DNA from: an uncultured Pelagibacteraceae bacterium
GTDB lineage: Bacteria; Pseudomonadota; Alphaproteobacteria; Pelagibacterales; Pelagibacteraceae
NCBI GenBank assembly: GCA_902537665.1
Contig: CACBCE010000005.1
Location: 1-64,000, forward strand
Reading direction: 5' to 3'
DNA length: 64,000 bases
Shown here piece after piece: positions 12,978 to 22,190 of the stretch (its first letter is position 1; every line of letters begins with the position of its first letter). Made by a program: the position numbers and the translations under genes. The notes beneath the pieces are model-generated. The model was not told the origin of the DNA. It made no database searches and was given only the letters and a program-made list of their open reading frames with translations.

Positions 12978-13906
12978 AAAAAATTTTTATGGTTATAATT
13001 TTAACCTTGATATCATGTGGCAATGTCTTTTCGAATGGAAAAATTTTAAAAAGTGGCTTTATTACTAAATCTGCCTCAGTAAATGAGAACATGAATATTA
13101 AAGACCCAAAAAATAAAATTATAATAATTTATAATCATGGACAAAATAAAAATGATAAAGCAATAAAGAATGAATGCATTTGGGTAAATCAAATAAGAAA
13201 TCAAGCTTCACTGGTAGATCAGGAAGTTAACAACAAAAAAATTATGGTTTATAACTTTTGCACTAACGATTTAGCTGGAGACATGTCACCAAAAAAATAC
13301 TGGAAGTTTAAAGAACCTTATGAGGGTATACATAAATTAGATAAAAGAATTGAAAAAAATTTAGAGTTAGTGAATAAATTTGTAAAAATAGGAGTGCCTA
13401 GAAAACAAATCATTATATCGGGTCATTCTTGTGGAGGTCTTTTGACTTTAATGTTATTGGCAGAGCATCCTGAAAAAGTGGGAGGTGGTATATCATATAT
13501 GCAAGCATGTTATGGTAAACTCTCCTCAAAATATAAGGTAAAAAAAGTTGGTTCTGAAAAGGCATTAGCGAAATTTGCAAAAAAATATCCAGGGGGTGCT
13601 GAGCTAAGACAAAGACAGATTGATAATATAAAAAAATTAAACAATGTTCCTGTTCTTGCTTTTACACATCCAAAAGATAAGTATGAGGGTCTGTTATCTG
13701 ATTGGTTAGAAGAAGTTGTGGGTGTAAAAAGAATTATCATTTCAGAAGATTATAAAATAAATGGAAAAACTTGTATTGTAAAAGGAGCTGACTCAGAATG
13801 GAAGGTTTCAGAAAGTAAAAATGCAGGTCATGTAATGAATCAGGGCCTTTGTTTTCAGTATTACAATCCTGTAATTCTAGATTATATTGCCTCAAGAATT
13901 AAATAA
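12974..13906 (+). CDS. Secreted alpha/beta-hydrolase-like protein
   Basis: A 310-residue protein with an N-terminal signal peptide ([20 protein letters not shown], then NG), so it is probably periplasmic; a Cys near the end of the hydrophobic core makes a lipoprotein possible but no clear lipobox is seen. The nucleophile elbow is GHSCGG and a late His in AGHVM could complete a Ser-His-Asp triad. It looks like a dienelactone-hydrolase or peptidase-like alpha/beta hydrolase; the substrate is unknown. It lies between the pteridine-reductase-like gene and folB, joined to the former by a 4-base ATGA overlap. Confidence 0.65.
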   Translation: MKKIFMVIILTLISCGNVFSNGKILKSGFITKSASVNENMNIKDPKNKIIIIYNHGQNKNDKAIKNECIWVNQIRNQASLVDQEVNNKKIMVYNFCTNDLAGDMSPKKYWKFKEPYEGIHKLDKRIEKNLELVNKFVKIGVPRKQIIISGHSCGGLLTLMLLAEHPEKVGGGISYMQACYGKLSSKYKVKKVGSEKALAKFAKKYPGGAELRQRQIDNIKKLNNVPVLAFTHPKDKYEGLLSDWLEEVVGVKRIIISEDYKINGKTCIVKGADSEWKVSESKNAGHVMNQGLCFQYYNPVILDYIASRIK

Positions 13907-13907
13907 T

Positions 13908-14333
13908 ATGAAAAAAAATAATCTTAAAATTATTAAAATAGATAAAAATAAAGCTCTATTTAACTATGAGAAAAAAATTCTTATCAATGAATTAATTTTA
14001 GATTTAAAACTTGGATATTACGACTTTGAAAAAGAAAGACCTCAAAAAGTAAAGTTTAGCCTTGAAATTGACTATCAAGATAAAAAGCCATCAAATGACA
14101 AAGATATTAAATCTATTGTCAACTACAGCACAATTGTCAAATTAATTACAAAACTAGTAAAAAAGAAACATTATAATTTTTTAGAAACACTCGCAGAGTC
14201 TGTTTTTGATGAATTGTTTAAGGATAAAAGGATTGCTAAAATAATGCTCAAAATTGAAAAATTAGAGATTTTAAAAGAATGCTCATCTGTTGGTATTCAA
14301 ATTACCAAAAAGAGAAGTCATGATAAGTTCTGA
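13908..14333 (+). CDS. folB: Dihydroneopterin aldolase-like protein
   Basis: About 141 residues from the ATG at 13908, which follows the previous stop by one base. FolB converts 7,8-dihydroneopterin to 6-hydroxymethyl-dihydropterin in folate synthesis. Family features are the leading strand [19 protein letters not shown] with a catalytic-position Glu, VNYSTIV in the middle, FLETLAESV and the C-terminal SSVGIQI strand. It carries an N-terminal extension of about 24 residues before the core. It overlaps uvrC by 14 bases. The nearby reductase-like gene supports a pterin role. Confidence 0.85.
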   Translation: MKKNNLKIIKIDKNKALFNYEKKILINELILDLKLGYYDFEKERPQKVKFSLEIDYQDKKPSNDKDIKSIVNYSTIVKLITKLVKKKHYNFLETLAESVFDELFKDKRIAKIMLKIEKLEILKECSSVGIQITKKRSHDKF

Positions 14334-16155
14334 TATTGGAAAAGAAATAATAAAAAAAGAACTGCCCTTAATCCCAAAACTTCCTGGTGTTTATAGGATG
14401 TTGAATGAAAAAGAAGAAATTCTTTATGTTGGTAAAGCCAAAAATTTACCAAATAGACTTAAAAGTTATGTAGCTGAAAAAAACCATATTATTAGAACCG
14501 AAAGAATGTTGTCACAAACTAGAAAATTGGAGATCACAACTACATCTAATGAAAGTGAAGCTTTGCTTCTAGAGGCAAATTTAATCAAAAAATATAAACC
14601 AAAATTTAATATTTTACTAAGAGATGATAAATCTTTTCCTTTTATATTCATTGGCAACAAAGATAAATGGCCACAAATAAAAAGACACAGAGGAAAAAAA
14701 ACTACTGAAGGTTTTTATTTTGGACCTTTTGCTTCTGCTGGATCAGCTAACTGGACAATTAAAATGATCCAAAAAATATTTCATCTTAGAGTTTGTGATG
14801 ATACTGTGTTCAAAAACAGAGAACGACCATGCATTTTATACCAAATTAAAAGATGTTCTGGCCCATGCGTTGGTTACATAGAAAGTGAGGAATATAAGAA
14901 GACTGTTGATGATGCAATTGAGTTTGTTTCTGGTAAATCAAGGAAAATACAAAAAAGCCTCTCGGAGCAAATGGAAAAAGCTAGCGAAAATTTAGATTTT
15001 GAAAAAGCGGTAATTTTAAGAGATCGAATAAAGTCATTGAATATTATTCAATCATCACAAAGAATTAATGAAGCTAATCTTATAGAAGCTGATGTAATTG
15101 CAGGTTATAAGGAGTCTGGCAAAGCGTGTATTCAAGTTTTTTTTTATAGGTCAAAACAAAACTGGGGTAATCAATCTTTTTTTCCAAAACATGATCCTGA
15201 TGAAAATTTAAGCAATATAATTAATTCTTTTGTCACACAATTTTATGAAAATAAAAGTGTCCCCTCCTCAATAATATTATCTGAAGAGATAAAAGAAAAA
15301 GTTTTAATCGAAAAAACGCTCTCCCTTAAAGAAAAAAAACAAGTTACTATATCTATAGCTAAAAAAGGGTCAAAATTAAAAGTAATTAACCAAGCAATAA
15401 AAAACGCTAAAGAGAGCTTAAATAGAAAGCTTTATGAAAGTCAAAATAATAAAGAATTATTTGAAGCTGTGGCAAGTAAATTTAATCTAGAGACCAATAT
15501 TAATCTGATTGAGGTTTATGATAACAGTCATATACAGGGAACAAACAGTGTAGGCGCATTGATAGCTTATGGTGATGATGGATTTATTAAAAAAAGGTAT
15601 AGAAAATTTAACATCAAGCTTAAAAAGAATGAACAAGATGATTATGGAATGATGAAAGAAGTTTTGAATAGAAGATTTAAAAGAGCAATACAAGAAAAAG
15701 ATAACTATTTAACTTTTCCTGATTTAGTAATGGTAGATGGAGGAAAAGGACAATACTCAGTAGCTAGAGAAACTCTAAATGAACTTGGGCTTCATGATAT
15801 CCCTATAATTGCAATTGCTAAAGGTAAATATAGAAATAGCGGAAATGAGACTTTCTTTCATAATGGTAAAGAATTTAAATTCGTTAAAAATGATCCTACT
15901 TTATTCTTTCTTCAGAGAATAAGAGATGAGTCTCATCGTTTTGCAATCAGTGCTCATAGAGCAAAAAGGAAGAAGGGTATTAGTAAATCGCTGTTAGACC
16001 AGATTGACGGAATAGGTTCCATAAGAAAAAGAGCTTTATTAAACCATTTTGGATCAGCTAGGGCAGTTGAGTCTGCAAGTCTGGATGAAATTAAATCTGT
16101 AGAAGGGGTTGAAGAAAAAGTTGCAAAAAAAATATATAACTTTTTTCATGAATAA
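14320..16155 (+). CDS. uvrC: Excinuclease ABC subunit C
   Basis: UvrC makes both incisions in nucleotide excision repair after UvrB loads. I chose ATG 14320 ([10 protein letters not shown]) rather than the upstream TTG at 14290. The 611-residue protein shows an N-terminal GIY-YIG nuclease domain ([20 protein letters not shown]), the Cys-rich strand [15 protein letters not shown], the UVR motif ([15 protein letters not shown]) that binds UvrB, the RNase H-like second nuclease domain ([26 protein letters not shown]) and C-terminal helix-hairpin-helix DNA-binding motifs. It is followed by pgsA after 8 bases. Confidence 0.97.
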   Translation: MISSDIGKEIIKKELPLIPKLPGVYRMLNEKEEILYVGKAKNLPNRLKSYVAEKNHIIRTERMLSQTRKLEITTTSNESEALLLEANLIKKYKPKFNILLRDDKSFPFIFIGNKDKWPQIKRHRGKKTTEGFYFGPFASAGSANWTIKMIQKIFHLRVCDDTVFKNRERPCILYQIKRCSGPCVGYIESEEYKKTVDDAIEFVSGKSRKIQKSLSEQMEKASENLDFEKAVILRDRIKSLNIIQSSQRINEANLIEADVIAGYKESGKACIQVFFYRSKQNWGNQSFFPKHDPDENLSNIINSFVTQFYENKSVPSSIILSEEIKEKVLIEKTLSLKEKKQVTISIAKKGSKLKVINQAIKNAKESLNRKLYESQNNKELFEAVASKFNLETNINLIEVYDNSHIQGTNSVGALIAYGDDGFIKKRYRKFNIKLKKNEQDDYGMMKEVLNRRFKRAIQEKDNYLTFPDLVMVDGGKGQYSVARETLNELGLHDIPIIAIAKGKYRNSGNETFFHNGKEFKFVKNDPTLFFLQRIRDESHRFAISAHRAKRKKGISKSLLDQIDGIGSIRKRALLNHFGSARAVESASLDEIKSVEGVEEKVAKKIYNFFHE

Positions 16156-16163
16156 AAAAAATT

Positions 16164-16697
16164 ATGCTTAAAAAAATACCAAATATTTTAACTATTGGAA
16201 GAATTTTAATTGTTCCTTTTTTTGTGTTAGCATTTTACTTGCCGGGTTTTTACGGAGATTTGACAGCGTTAATTTTATTCATAGTTGCATCTTTCACAGA
16301 TTTTTTAGATGGAATGCTAGCAAGATTTCTTGGGGAAGAGTCTAAACTTGGAGAATTACTTGATCCTATTGCAGATAAAATTATCGTTGCAACTGCTTTA
16401 ATACTTTTGGTAATGGACGGAACTATAAGAAATTACGAGGTAATAGCAGCAATCATTATCTTAACTCGAGAAATTTTGATATCTGGATTAAGGGAATTTT
16501 TGGCTAAGGGAAAAATTAAACTACCAGTTTCAAATCTAGCAAAATTAAAGACTGTATTGCAAATGGTTGCTATTGCACTTTTACTTTCTGGTGAAACTGG
16601 AAACAAAATTATTAATTTTCAAGATTATAATGCTCAAACTATTGGAATAATTCTTTTATGGCTTTCAGCCGCTTTAACTCTTTTTTACGGGATATGA
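16164..16697 (+). CDS. pgsA: CDP-diacylglycerol-glycerol-3-phosphate phosphatidyltransferase (3' end apparently frameshifted)
   Basis: PgsA makes phosphatidylglycerol-phosphate, the first step to phosphatidylglycerol and cardiolipin, in the inner membrane. The 177-residue open frame has the CDP-alcohol phosphotransferase signature in the FTDFLDGMLARF / GELLDPIADKI region and several membrane segments (16-35, 37-55, 76-95, 120-140, 155-175). The frame stops at TGA 16695-16697 after LTLFYGI. In the +1 frame the next codons read TGYEYMRKGIDHAISEDNKD with a stop at 16747-16749, which fits the expected PgsA tail. A one-base change in the T6 run at 16681-16686 would explain this. Confidence 0.93.
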   Translation: MLKKIPNILTIGRILIVPFFVLAFYLPGFYGDLTALILFIVASFTDFLDGMLARFLGEESKLGELLDPIADKIIVATALILLVMDGTIRNYEVIAAIIILTREILISGLREFLAKGKIKLPVSNLAKLKTVLQMVAIALLLSGETGNKIINFQDYNAQTIGIILLWLSAALTLFYGI

Positions 16698-16745
16698 ATA
16701 TATGCGAAAAGGTATTGATCACGCTATCTCAGAAGATAATAAAGA

Positions 16746-17627
16746 TTAAGCTGCTTTTTTCTTTCTAACAAGTTTCTGATAACTTTCGTTAAGGCCAATA
16801 ATTAAATCGCAAACTTTAAATTCATTTTCAGCGATACAAGAAACTGGGGTTACCTCTGCTGCTGTTCCGGTTAAAAAACATCCAACAAAATTCTTCAACT
16901 CTGAGGGGTTTATTTTTCTTTCATGAACTTTAATGTTTTTTGATTTTGCAATTTCAATTACTGTTCTTCTTGTAATTCCATCTAGGAAAGAGTCTGGTAA
17001 AGGTGTGTGTAACTCACCATTCGAATCTTTAAAAAAAATATTTGCACCCGTAGCTTCAGCAATATTACCTTCATGATCAAGCATTAAAGAATCTGTATAA
17101 CCATTTTTTTCTGCCTCATGTTTTGACAGAGTGCATATCATGTAAAGACCTGAAGCTTTTGTGTCCCATGGTATTGTATTAGGAGCTGGTCTTCTCCAAT
17201 TAGAAATATTTAATCTAATCCCCTCAACTTTTAATTTTGGATCAAAATAGGACCCCCATTCCCATGTTGCTATTGCAACATGAATTTTTGTTTGTTGAGC
17301 TGAGATAGCCATCATTTCACTGCCCCTCCAGGCAACTGGTCTTACGTAACCATTTTCAACTTTTTGGTTTTTAATTATAGTATTTGAAGCAGCGTTTATT
17401 TCCGTTTCAGTGTAAGGAATTTCAAAACCCATTCGTCTTGCTGAATGAAAAAATCTTGAAGTATGTTCCTCTAATTTGAAGATTGAACCATCATAAACTC
17501 TCTCTCCCTCAAAAACACAACTAGCATAGTGTAATCCATGGCTTAAAACATGCACTTTAACATTTGACCAATCAACTAATTCGCCGTTGTACCATATTTT
17601 ACCAGATCTTTTATCGTAAGGTATCAT
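16746..17627 (-). CDS. ilvE: Branched-chain amino acid aminotransferase
   Basis: A 293-residue fold-type IV PLP aminotransferase that performs the last step of leucine, isoleucine and valine synthesis and their reverse transamination. Marks are the opening KIWYNGELVDW, SHGLHYASCVFEGER, the PLP-lysine region WDTKASGLYM, EATGANIFF and the C-terminal TGTAAEVTPV phosphate-binding loop. It ends head-on with the restored pgsA frame, sharing TTAA at 16746-16749. Its start is 66 bases from the divergent MarR gene. Confidence 0.95.
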   Translation of the reverse strand: MIPYDKRSGKIWYNGELVDWSNVKVHVLSHGLHYASCVFEGERVYDGSIFKLEEHTSRFFHSARRMGFEIPYTETEINAASNTIIKNQKVENGYVRPVAWRGSEMMAISAQQTKIHVAIATWEWGSYFDPKLKVEGIRLNISNWRRPAPNTIPWDTKASGLYMICTLSKHEAEKNGYTDSLMLDHEGNIAEATGANIFFKDSNGELHTPLPDSFLDGITRRTVIEIAKSKNIKVHERKINPSELKNFVGCFLTGTAAEVTPVSCIAENEFKVCDLIIGLNESYQKLVRKKKAA

Positions 17628-17668
17628 GTATGAAATATAAAATTATTACTGAAAAATATCTGTGTATA

Positions 17669-17674
17669 TATAAT
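17669..17674 (+). promoter_or_regulatory. Candidate -10 element for the MarR/two-component operon
   Basis: A perfect TATAAT lies 22 bases before the regulator's start, in the 66-base gap between divergent ilvE and the MarR gene. The hexamer 17 bases upstream (TTACTG, 17646-17651) matches a sigma70 -35 only weakly, so this is tentative. Confidence 0.35.
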
Positions 17675-17696
17675 ATGTCAATATAACTTACCTGTG

Positions 17697-18134
17697 ATGA
17701 AAGAGCTTTTATATTTAAAAGATGAACAATTAAAACATTTAATTGAAAAATTATTTATAAGTTATAGAGAAACTTTTTCAGACTCAAAAAAAATTCTCAA
17801 TAAATATCATATTGGCTTAGCTCATCAAAAAACTATTCATTTAATATCTATGTATGAGGGAATATCAATCTCAGAGCTTATGAGGAAACTTAAAGTATCT
17901 AAACAAAGCCTAAATAGGGTTTTAAAAGATTTAATCAAGCTTGAAATGGTTTTTTTTAATAAAGATGAGACTGACACAAGAATTAAACACATCTTTCTAA
18001 ATGAAAAAGGAAAAAAAATTTTTAAAGAGATTTTTGAAATACAAAAAAAAAGAATTTATAATGCATTACTTAATTCAAGCTCCCAAGAGGTTCTTAATTT
18101 TGATGAGGTTTTAAAAAGAATAATTAATGGATAG
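17697..18134 (+). CDS. MarR-family transcriptional regulator (PetP-like)
   Basis: About 145 residues with a central winged helix: ISISELMRKLKVSKQSLNRVLKDLIKLEMV is the helix-turn-helix and DETDTRIKHIFLNEKGKK the wing. MarR proteins are dimeric repressors or activators that often sense small molecules. ATG 17697 and GTG 17694 are both possible starts. It overlaps the response-regulator gene by 8 bases. A MarR gene followed by an OmpR-type regulator recalls petP-petR of Rhodobacter, there linked to petABC; the correspondence is inferred from order and length. Confidence 0.85.
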   Translation: MKELLYLKDEQLKHLIEKLFISYRETFSDSKKILNKYHIGLAHQKTIHLISMYEGISISELMRKLKVSKQSLNRVLKDLIKLEMVFFNKDETDTRIKHIFLNEKGKKIFKEIFEIQKKRIYNALLNSSSQEVLNFDEVLKRIING

Positions 18135-18804
18135 TTTTCTAGCTCATATCCTAGTGGTTGATGATGATGAGGGGATAAGATCTTTGGTTAAAAAATATTT
18201 AAATGAAAAAAAATATTTAGTTACCACAGCTGACAACGCGGAAAATGCATCTGAAAAAATAAAGATTATAAAGTTTGATTTGATAATCTTAGATATCATG
18301 ATGCCTGGAAAAAGTGGACTTGATTTTTTAAATGAACATAAAGAATATATTAATACTCCAATCATATTATTAACCGCTAAAGGTGAGCCAAATGAAAGAA
18401 TAGAGGGATTAGAGATGGGAGCAGATGATTATTTGCCTAAACCCTTTGAACCAAAAGAACTTGATCTTAGAATTAGAAATATAATTAACAAAACAAAAAA
18501 AAATAATCTAAAGAAAATAATTAAATTTGAAAATGTAAAAATAGATTTGAGTAAGCAAATAATTTTTCATGGTAATTCAGAATTTAAAATAAATAACACT
18601 GAAAAAACAATATTAGATAAAATGATTAATAACCCAGGAAAAGTTTTTGATAGAGAAGAAATTGGTAAATTAATTAACTTAGATAAAGAAAGGTCAATTG
18701 ACGTTATCATAACTAGACTAAGAAAAAAAATCGAAATTGATCCAAAAAATCCAAAATTTCTTCAAACTATAAGGGGAGCCGGCTATGTTTTATGGATTGA
18801 ATAA
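18127..18804 (+). CDS. OmpR/PhoB-family response regulator (PetR-like)
   Basis: A 225-residue two-domain regulator. The receiver domain has the acidic pocket VVDDDE, the phosphoacceptor Asp56 in ILDIMMPG, the Thr in LLTAKG and the Lys in LPKPFEP. The C-terminal half (about 130-225) is an OmpR-type winged helix (EKTILDKMINNPGKVFDREE, SIDVIITRLRKKIE, IRGAGYVL). It is phosphorylated presumably by the kinase encoded next, with which it overlaps by 20 bases. The target genes cannot be told from this window. Confidence 0.95.
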   Translation: MDSFLAHILVVDDDEGIRSLVKKYLNEKKYLVTTADNAENASEKIKIIKFDLIILDIMMPGKSGLDFLNEHKEYINTPIILLTAKGEPNERIEGLEMGADDYLPKPFEPKELDLRIRNIINKTKKNNLKKIIKFENVKIDLSKQIIFHGNSEFKINNTEKTILDKMINNPGKVFDREEIGKLINLDKERSIDVIITRLRKKIEIDPKNPKFLQTIRGAGYVLWIE

Positions 18805-20104
18805 ATTTATAAAAAACCTTTTACCAAAAAGATTATTTTACAGAGCTTTGCTAATAGTTGCTATCCCTATAATTTTGATTCAATTAATAATTACTATAGT
18901 TTTTTTTGATAGCCTATGGATAAAAACTAATAAAGGAATGACAAGAGCATTAGTTAGTGAAATACAAACTTTCATTGAGGTTTATAGTAATGATAATTAT
19001 GAAAAAGATGAAATAAAAAATATTTTTTCATTATATCAAGATTTGAATATTGAATTTGTTGAGGATGAAAATTTTGATTTCACTTATAATGAAAGATGGT
19101 TTAGTCCAATAGACAGAACACTTAGAAGAGAATTAAAATCTAAATTTGGGTTAGAAATATTTTGGTTCGATACTACAAGTTATAAAGAGTTAGTTGATTT
19201 ACGAATAAAATATCAAAATGGTTTTTTTAAGTTCATAGTCCCTAAGGATAGACTCACAAGTACTTCTGCAAGATTGTTTGGATTATGGATAACTGTTCCT
19301 GCATTTGTAGTCATAATTATTTCTCTTATATTTTTAAAAAATCAAACAAGGCCAATCACAGCTTTAGCCAAAGCTGCTGAAAAATTTGGAAGAGGGGAAA
19401 ATGTAGATGAATTTAAGCCTTCTGGTGCAGCTGAGATACGTCAGGCGGGTTATGAATTTGATAGAATGAGAAAAAGAATAATGAGACATCTAAATCAAAG
19501 ATCTGAAATGCTGTCTGGGATTAGTCATGATTTGAGAACACCCTTGACGAGAATGAAATTACAAACTGAGTTTATAAAAGACAAATCCTTAGCTAAGAAG
19601 TTGACCGAGGATATAAATGAAATGGAAAAAATGCTCAATGAATATTTACAGTTTACAAGTTCCTCATTTATGGAAAAGGATGAATTGTTCAATCTCAGCG
19701 ATTTAATAGATGAGATTATTAGTAAATATAATAATGAAAACATAACAAAAGAAATATCACCAAGGGTTTATTTAAATGGTCGAAAAAATCTAATTAAAAG
19801 ATGTCTTAATAATCTGTTAGAAAATTCCATCAAATATGGGAATAAAATAAATGTTGATCTTCAAAAAAAAAAATCGAGCTTAATAATAAAAGTAGAGGAC
19901 GATGGTCCAGGAATACCAGAAAGTGAATATGATAATGTATTTAAACCTTTCTACAAAATAGACAAAGGAAGAGCAGACACCAAATCCAGTGTAGGGCTTG
20001 GTCTGTCAATAGCATCTGACATTGTACGTTCTCATGGTGGTAATATAAAGTTGAATAAATCCAATTTGAATGGACTTGAGGTTAGGATTTTTTTACCCGT
20101 TTAA
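18785..20104 (+). CDS. Sensor histidine kinase, EnvZ-like
   Basis: A 439-residue membrane kinase. It has a first membrane helix near residues 20-42, a periplasmic loop of about 115 residues, a second helix (LWITVPAFVVIIISLIFL), a HAMP segment (RPITALAKAAEKFGRGE), the phosphoacceptor His248 in GISHDLRTPLTRMK, and the ATPase domain with N-box NNLLENSIKYG, DDGPGIP and GLGLSIA. It pairs with the preceding response regulator. The signal is unknown. Its end overlaps convergent ubiK by 23 bases. Confidence 0.93.
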   Translation: MFYGLNKFIKNLLPKRLFYRALLIVAIPIILIQLIITIVFFDSLWIKTNKGMTRALVSEIQTFIEVYSNDNYEKDEIKNIFSLYQDLNIEFVEDENFDFTYNERWFSPIDRTLRRELKSKFGLEIFWFDTTSYKELVDLRIKYQNGFFKFIVPKDRLTSTSARLFGLWITVPAFVVIIISLIFLKNQTRPITALAKAAEKFGRGENVDEFKPSGAAEIRQAGYEFDRMRKRIMRHLNQRSEMLSGISHDLRTPLTRMKLQTEFIKDKSLAKKLTEDINEMEKMLNEYLQFTSSSFMEKDELFNLSDLIDEIISKYNNENITKEISPRVYLNGRKNLIKRCLNNLLENSIKYGNKINVDLQKKKSSLIIKVEDDGPGIPESEYDNVFKPFYKIDKGRADTKSSVGLGLSIASDIVRSHGGNIKLNKSNLNGLEVRIFLPV

Positions 20105-20330
20105 TCTTTTTTTTTAAAACCTTTTTTTTTTCAAGTTCTTTCTCTAGATTTTCGACTCTTTTAGCAAGAATATCAAATTCATCCTTACTAGTTAATTTCA
20201 TTTTGAATACAATTTCATCTCTTTTTGATTTTAAAATGTTTACTATCTCATTTTTTAAGTCTCTAGATGAAATTAAACCTTGTTCTAGAAGTTTAGTAAA
20301 TTTATCAAAAACAAATTTTGAATTTTTCAT
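20082..20330 (-). CDS. ubiK: UbiK-like accessory factor (YqiC/BMFP family)
   Basis: An 82-residue, mostly helical protein with a C-terminal coiled coil (DEFDILAKRVENLEKELEKK) and a very Lys-rich tail, the usual size and shape of UbiK/BMFP proteins. In enterobacteria UbiK assists the UbiJ-associated ubiquinone-synthesis complex; the alphaproteobacterial role is extrapolated. It lies divergently beside lgt, a neighbour arrangement I recall from other alphaproteobacteria. The final 23 bases overlap the histidine kinase gene on the other strand. Confidence 0.8.
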   Translation of the reverse strand: MKNSKFVFDKFTKLLEQGLISSRDLKNEIVNILKSKRDEIVFKMKLTSKDEFDILAKRVENLEKELEKKKVLKKKIKRVKKS

Positions 20331-20380
20331 ATATTTATTAAATAAGTTATTATATCTTTAATCTATTATTATAATTAAAA

Positions 20381-21157
20381 ATGTTCATTAATAATTTTGA
20401 CCCAGTTGCATTTAGTTTATTTTCATTAGAATTTAGATGGTATTCTTTATCATATATATTTGGAATTCTAGCTGGATGGGTTTTGGCAAAAAGAATTTTT
20501 ATAAAAGATGATAATTTAAAAGAGAAATTTGACGACTACATTACTTATATAATCTTAGGTATTATAATTGGTGGAAGATTAGGTTACGTAATATTTTATA
20601 ATTTAGATTACTACTTAGAGAACATTTTTGAAATATTTAAAATTTGGAATGGAGGAATGTCATTCCATGGTGGACTATTAGGTGTAATTGTGATGAGCGT
20701 ATGGTTTGCAAAAAAACATAATCATAATTCTTATATTTATCTTGACATTGTTTCGTTAGTCGCCCCAATAGGAATTTTTTTTGGTCGTATTGCAAATTTT
20801 ATAAATTCAGAGCTTTATGGCAAAGAAACAACATTACCATGGGGAATTAAATTTGAAAAAATTGATGAAATATATCGTCATCCATCTCAACTTTATGAAG
20901 CTTTTTTTGAGGGACTGTTATTATTTTTTATATTGATATATTTTCGAAAAACGTCCTCAGCTAAAAATCCTGGTTTTTTATCTGGAATATTTTTAATATT
21001 TTACTCTGTTTTCAGATTTTTTATAGAATTTTTAAGAATGCCAGATGAACAATTAGGTTACGTTCTATTTAAATTGAGTATGGGGCAAATTTTATGTTTA
21101 GTTTTTTTTATATTTGGTTCTTATTTGACTTTAAAAAAATATGACCATCAAAAATAA
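20381..21157 (+). CDS. lgt: Prolipoprotein diacylglyceryl transferase
   Basis: Lgt moves diacylglycerol from phosphatidylglycerol to the lipobox Cys of prelipoproteins, at the inner membrane. The 258-residue protein has about seven membrane helices and family motifs FRWYSLSYIFGILAGW, GGRLGYVIFYN, GGMSFHGGLLG (essential His), and GRIANFINSELYG. It overlaps the MidA-type gene by 17 bases. The lipid donor is the end product of the PgsA pathway encoded 4 kb upstream. Confidence 0.96.
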   Translation: MFINNFDPVAFSLFSLEFRWYSLSYIFGILAGWVLAKRIFIKDDNLKEKFDDYITYIILGIIIGGRLGYVIFYNLDYYLENIFEIFKIWNGGMSFHGGLLGVIVMSVWFAKKHNHNSYIYLDIVSLVAPIGIFFGRIANFINSELYGKETTLPWGIKFEKIDEIYRHPSQLYEAFFEGLLLFFILIYFRKTSSAKNPGFLSGIFLIFYSVFRFFIEFLRMPDEQLGYVLFKLSMGQILCLVFFIFGSYLTLKKYDHQK

Positions 21158-22190
21158 TTTTGAAATCTCTTTAGATAAATTTATCGATTTTGCTCTATAT
21201 GATAAAAAAAAAGGATACTATATGCAAAAAAACCCTTTCGGGTTAAAGGGCGATTTTATAACTGCACCAAATATTTCTAGAATGTTTTCTGAAATGATAG
21301 CTATATGGATTTTAGGTTTTTGGGAAAATTTAGGAACCCCAAAAAAAATTAATTTAGTAGAACTTGGTGCAGGAAACGGTGAAATGATGAAAATATTTTT
21401 AGAAACTTTTAAAAAATTTCCAGCGTTTTTAAATTCATGTAATATTTTAATTCATGAAAAAAGTCTAAAATTAAAGAAAATTCAAAAAAACAAATTAGAC
21501 AAAAAAAAAGTTATTTGGATTTCTGATCTGAAACAAATAAAAAAATTTCCAACTATTTTTATTGCAAACGAGTTTTTTGATGCAATAGCAATAAAACAAT
21601 TTATTAAAAAAAAAGATCTTTGGTTTGAAAGATATGTAAATTTTAAAAATCAAAAAAAGCCTTTTTTTTATGAAAGAAAGTTTAATATGAAAAAATTTGA
21701 AAAGGAAATTGATTATAATATTTCAAAAGACCAAAAATTTATTGAATACCCCTTAGTTGGAGCAAATTATTTAAAAAAAGTTGCTGGAATAGTTAAAAAA
21801 AATAATGGCGGACTTCTAATAATAGATTACGGATATATGGAAAAGAGGATGAAAAATACTCTTAAATCGATTTCAAATCATAAACATAACAGTGTTTTAA
21901 AAAATATCGGTACTTCAGATATTACTCATAACATCAATTTTTTCTTATTTAAGAAAATAATCAATCAATTAGGTGGTTTAAAAGACTTAATAACAAATCA
22001 AGGAAGCTTTTTAGTAAAATTAGGAATAAAAAATAGAGCTGAGATAATATCGCAAAATCAAAGCTTTTCAAAAAAAGCAGATATTTACTTTAGATTAAAA
22101 AAACTCATAGATGAGAAAGAAATGGGAAATTTATTCAAGGTAATGTTTATCAAAAAGAAAGGTAATAAATATAAGTTGGGGTTTAATTGA
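21141..22190 (+). CDS. SAM-dependent methyltransferase, MidA/NDUFAF7 family
   Basis: A 349-residue protein of the DUF185 family. It has FALYDKKKGYYMQKNPFGLKGDFITAPNISRMFSEMIAIW at the start (substrate-binding segment), the SAM motif VELGAGNGEMMKIFL and FIANEFFDAIAIKQF. The mitochondrial relative NDUFAF7 dimethylates an arginine of complex I subunit NDUFS2; a bacterial equivalent on NuoCD is plausible but inferred. Its stop is overlapped by the TTG start of pgeF (TTGA). Confidence 0.9.
   Translation: MTIKNNFEISLDKFIDFALYDKKKGYYMQKNPFGLKGDFITAPNISRMFSEMIAIWILGFWENLGTPKKINLVELGAGNGEMMKIFLETFKKFPAFLNSCNILIHEKSLKLKKIQKNKLDKKKVIWISDLKQIKKFPTIFIANEFFDAIAIKQFIKKKDLWFERYVNFKNQKKPFFYERKFNMKKFEKEIDYNISKDQKFIEYPLVGANYLKKVAGIVKKNNGGLLIIDYGYMEKRMKNTLKSISNHKHNSVLKNIGTSDITHNINFFLFKKIINQLGGLKDLITNQGSFLVKLGIKNRAEIISQNQSFSKKADIYFRLKKLIDEKEMGNLFKVMFIKKKGNKYKLGFN

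Noticed and set aside
16695-16697. TGA in pgsA read through as Trp or selenocysteine
   Set aside because: Reading through gives a tail (ICEKVLITLSQ...) unlike PgsA; the +1 frame gives the family-like ending, so frameshift explains it better.
20100-20140. T-rich run at the end of the kinase gene as a terminator
   Set aside because: No stem precedes it and it codes for the Lys-rich UbiK tail on the other strand.
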